Positions 5,200-5,854 of a stretch of DNA of 5,854 bases are shown piece by piece (position 1 is the stretch's first letter; the number at the start of each line of letters is the position of its first letter). A program made the position numbers and the translations under genes. This DNA comes from Pseudomonadota bacterium (GTDB taxonomy: Bacteria; Pseudomonadota; Gammaproteobacteria; Steroidobacterales; Steroidobacteraceae): assembly GCA_021820785.1 (NCBI GenBank), contig JAKADE010000195.1:1-5854 (forward strand), in the 5' to 3' direction. The notes beneath the pieces were generated by a model. The model worked only from the letters and a program-made list of their open reading frames with translations. It was not told the origin of the DNA and did no database searches.

Positions 5200-5854
5200 T
5201 GGACGTGCGAACGACCCCCGAAACGGTCCTGTCCGACCCGCTCGCCTCGCCCACCTTCGTCATCACCCATCTTGAGCTCTTCGACTGGGGCTCCTTCGCC
5301 GGCCGGCATTCCGCCCGGATCGACTTGGAGGGCACCGCTATCATCGGGCCGACGGGCAGTGGCAAGACCACGCTCGTCGATGCCCTGATGACGCTCATCA
5401 CGGCGAATCCCCGCTACAACCTGGCATCGACCGGTGGACACGAGAGCGACCGCGATCTCATATCCTATATCCGCGGGGTGGCCGGCGCCGGCAACAACAG
5501 CGGTAACAACGAGCACATCGCCCGGCCGGGCAAGACGGTCAGCGGCATTGCCGCCCGATTCAGCAATGGCGAGAAGCAACTCGTGATTGGTGCCGTCCTA
5601 TGGCTGGACGGCACCAGCTCCGCGGCGGCGGACCTCGGCCGGCTCTGGATCTACTCCGAGACGGCGGACGAAGGGCTGGACGAGTGGCTCGAGATTCACC
5701 ATGCCGGCGGCACGCGTGCGCTCAAGCAGCACGCGCGCGAGACCTCGGGTCTGCATGTCACGAGCAACAAGCAGGAGTACCTCTCGCACCTGCGGCGCTT
5801 TTTCGAGGTCGGCGAGAATGCCTTCACGCTGCTCAATCGCGCTGCAGGACTGAA
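5199..5854 (+). CDS. jetC: JetC, Wadjet SMC-like ATPase, N-terminal part (3' end outside window)
   Basis: The ATG at 5199 overlaps the jetB stop by one base (TGATG), and GGGAG (5185-5189) lies 9 nt upstream. The frame then stays open for 218 codons to the window edge. After a ~20-residue leader the ABC head begins: LELFDWGSFAGRH (~25-37), as in AAA_29/COG4913 proteins, then Walker A GPTGSGKTT (50-58) with LVDALMTLI behind it. DRDLISYIRG (~85-93), RPGKTVSGIAARF (~109-121) and LLNRAAGL at the edge (~211-218) match the N-terminal head of JetC/MukB-like ATPases. The coiled-coil arms, hinge, signature motif, Walker B and C-terminal head are not in the window; family members exceed 1000 residues. 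JetC drives ATP-dependent loop extrusion with JetA and JetB. A Gly/Asn-rich loop (GAGNNSGNNEH, ~96-106) is notable. jetD should follow downstream. Confidence 0.9.
   Translation, partial: MDVRTTPETVLSDPLASPTFVITHLELFDWGSFAGRHSARIDLEGTAIIGPTGSGKTTLVDALMTLITANPRYNLASTGGHESDRDLISYIRGVAGAGNNSGNNEHIARPGKTVSGIAARFSNGEKQLVIGAVLWLDGTSSAAADLGRLWIYSETADEGLDEWLEIHHAGGTRALKQHARETSGLHVTSNKQEYLSHLRRFFEVGENAFTLLNRAAGL

Noticed and set aside
1..5854. CRISPR array, tRNA, rRNA or phage attachment site
   Set aside because: No regularly spaced repeats, no tRNA-like or rRNA-like sequence and no integrase were seen on either strand.

Overview
This is a high-GC chromosomal segment. By codon use and protein style it most likely comes from a proteobacterium, but nothing here fixes the genus. 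It reads as part of a defence island: a truncated-by-window helicase tail, a scar left by an insertion sequence, a Fic-family gene on the minus strand, and the first three genes of a Wadjet (Jet) anti-plasmid system that runs off the right edge.

Left part (1-1278). Bases 1-921 encode the C-terminal ~306 residues of a large protein whose end matches the DUF3427 module of DEAD/DEAH-box helicases. Bases 922-1278 hold no intact gene. They contain a small GC hairpin, the last ~28 codons of an IS3-family transposase followed by that element's right terminal inverted repeat, and immediately after it an open frame of ~46 codons that looks like the tail of a gene whose 5' part is gone.

Middle (1279-2860). 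A winged-helix/Fic-domain protein lies on the minus strand. It keeps the inhibitory-helix motif (SSRLEG) and most of the Fic motif, but the catalytic histidine is a glutamine (LQPFVDVNKRTSR). Between it and jetA is a ~184 bp divergent intergenic region, partly AT-rich. It holds four copies of TTGGCGYA arranged as two inverted pairs, a plausible minus-strand promoter between the pairs, and a bulged stem-loop. This is a good candidate for a shared control region, perhaps bound by the winged helix of the Fic protein itself.

Right part (2861-5854). jetA (DUF3375), jetB (DUF4194) and the start of jetC (SMC-like ATPase, Walker A GPTGSGKT) are packed with a 2-nt gap and a 1-nt overlap, each with a GGGA/GGGGG-type ribosome site 9 nt before its ATG. 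By known biology JetA (kleisin), JetB (KITE-like) and JetC (SMC ATPase) form a condensin-like loop-extruding complex, and JetD (TOPRIM nuclease) cleaves small circular DNA. jetD is expected just beyond this window. The DUF3375 JetA points to type I Wadjet. A perfect 24-bp palindrome sits inside the jetA coding sequence.

The Wadjet system itself is a known family. The less ordinary parts are the His-to-Gln winged-helix Fic protein beside it, the repeated operator-like motif between them, and the intragenic palindrome.
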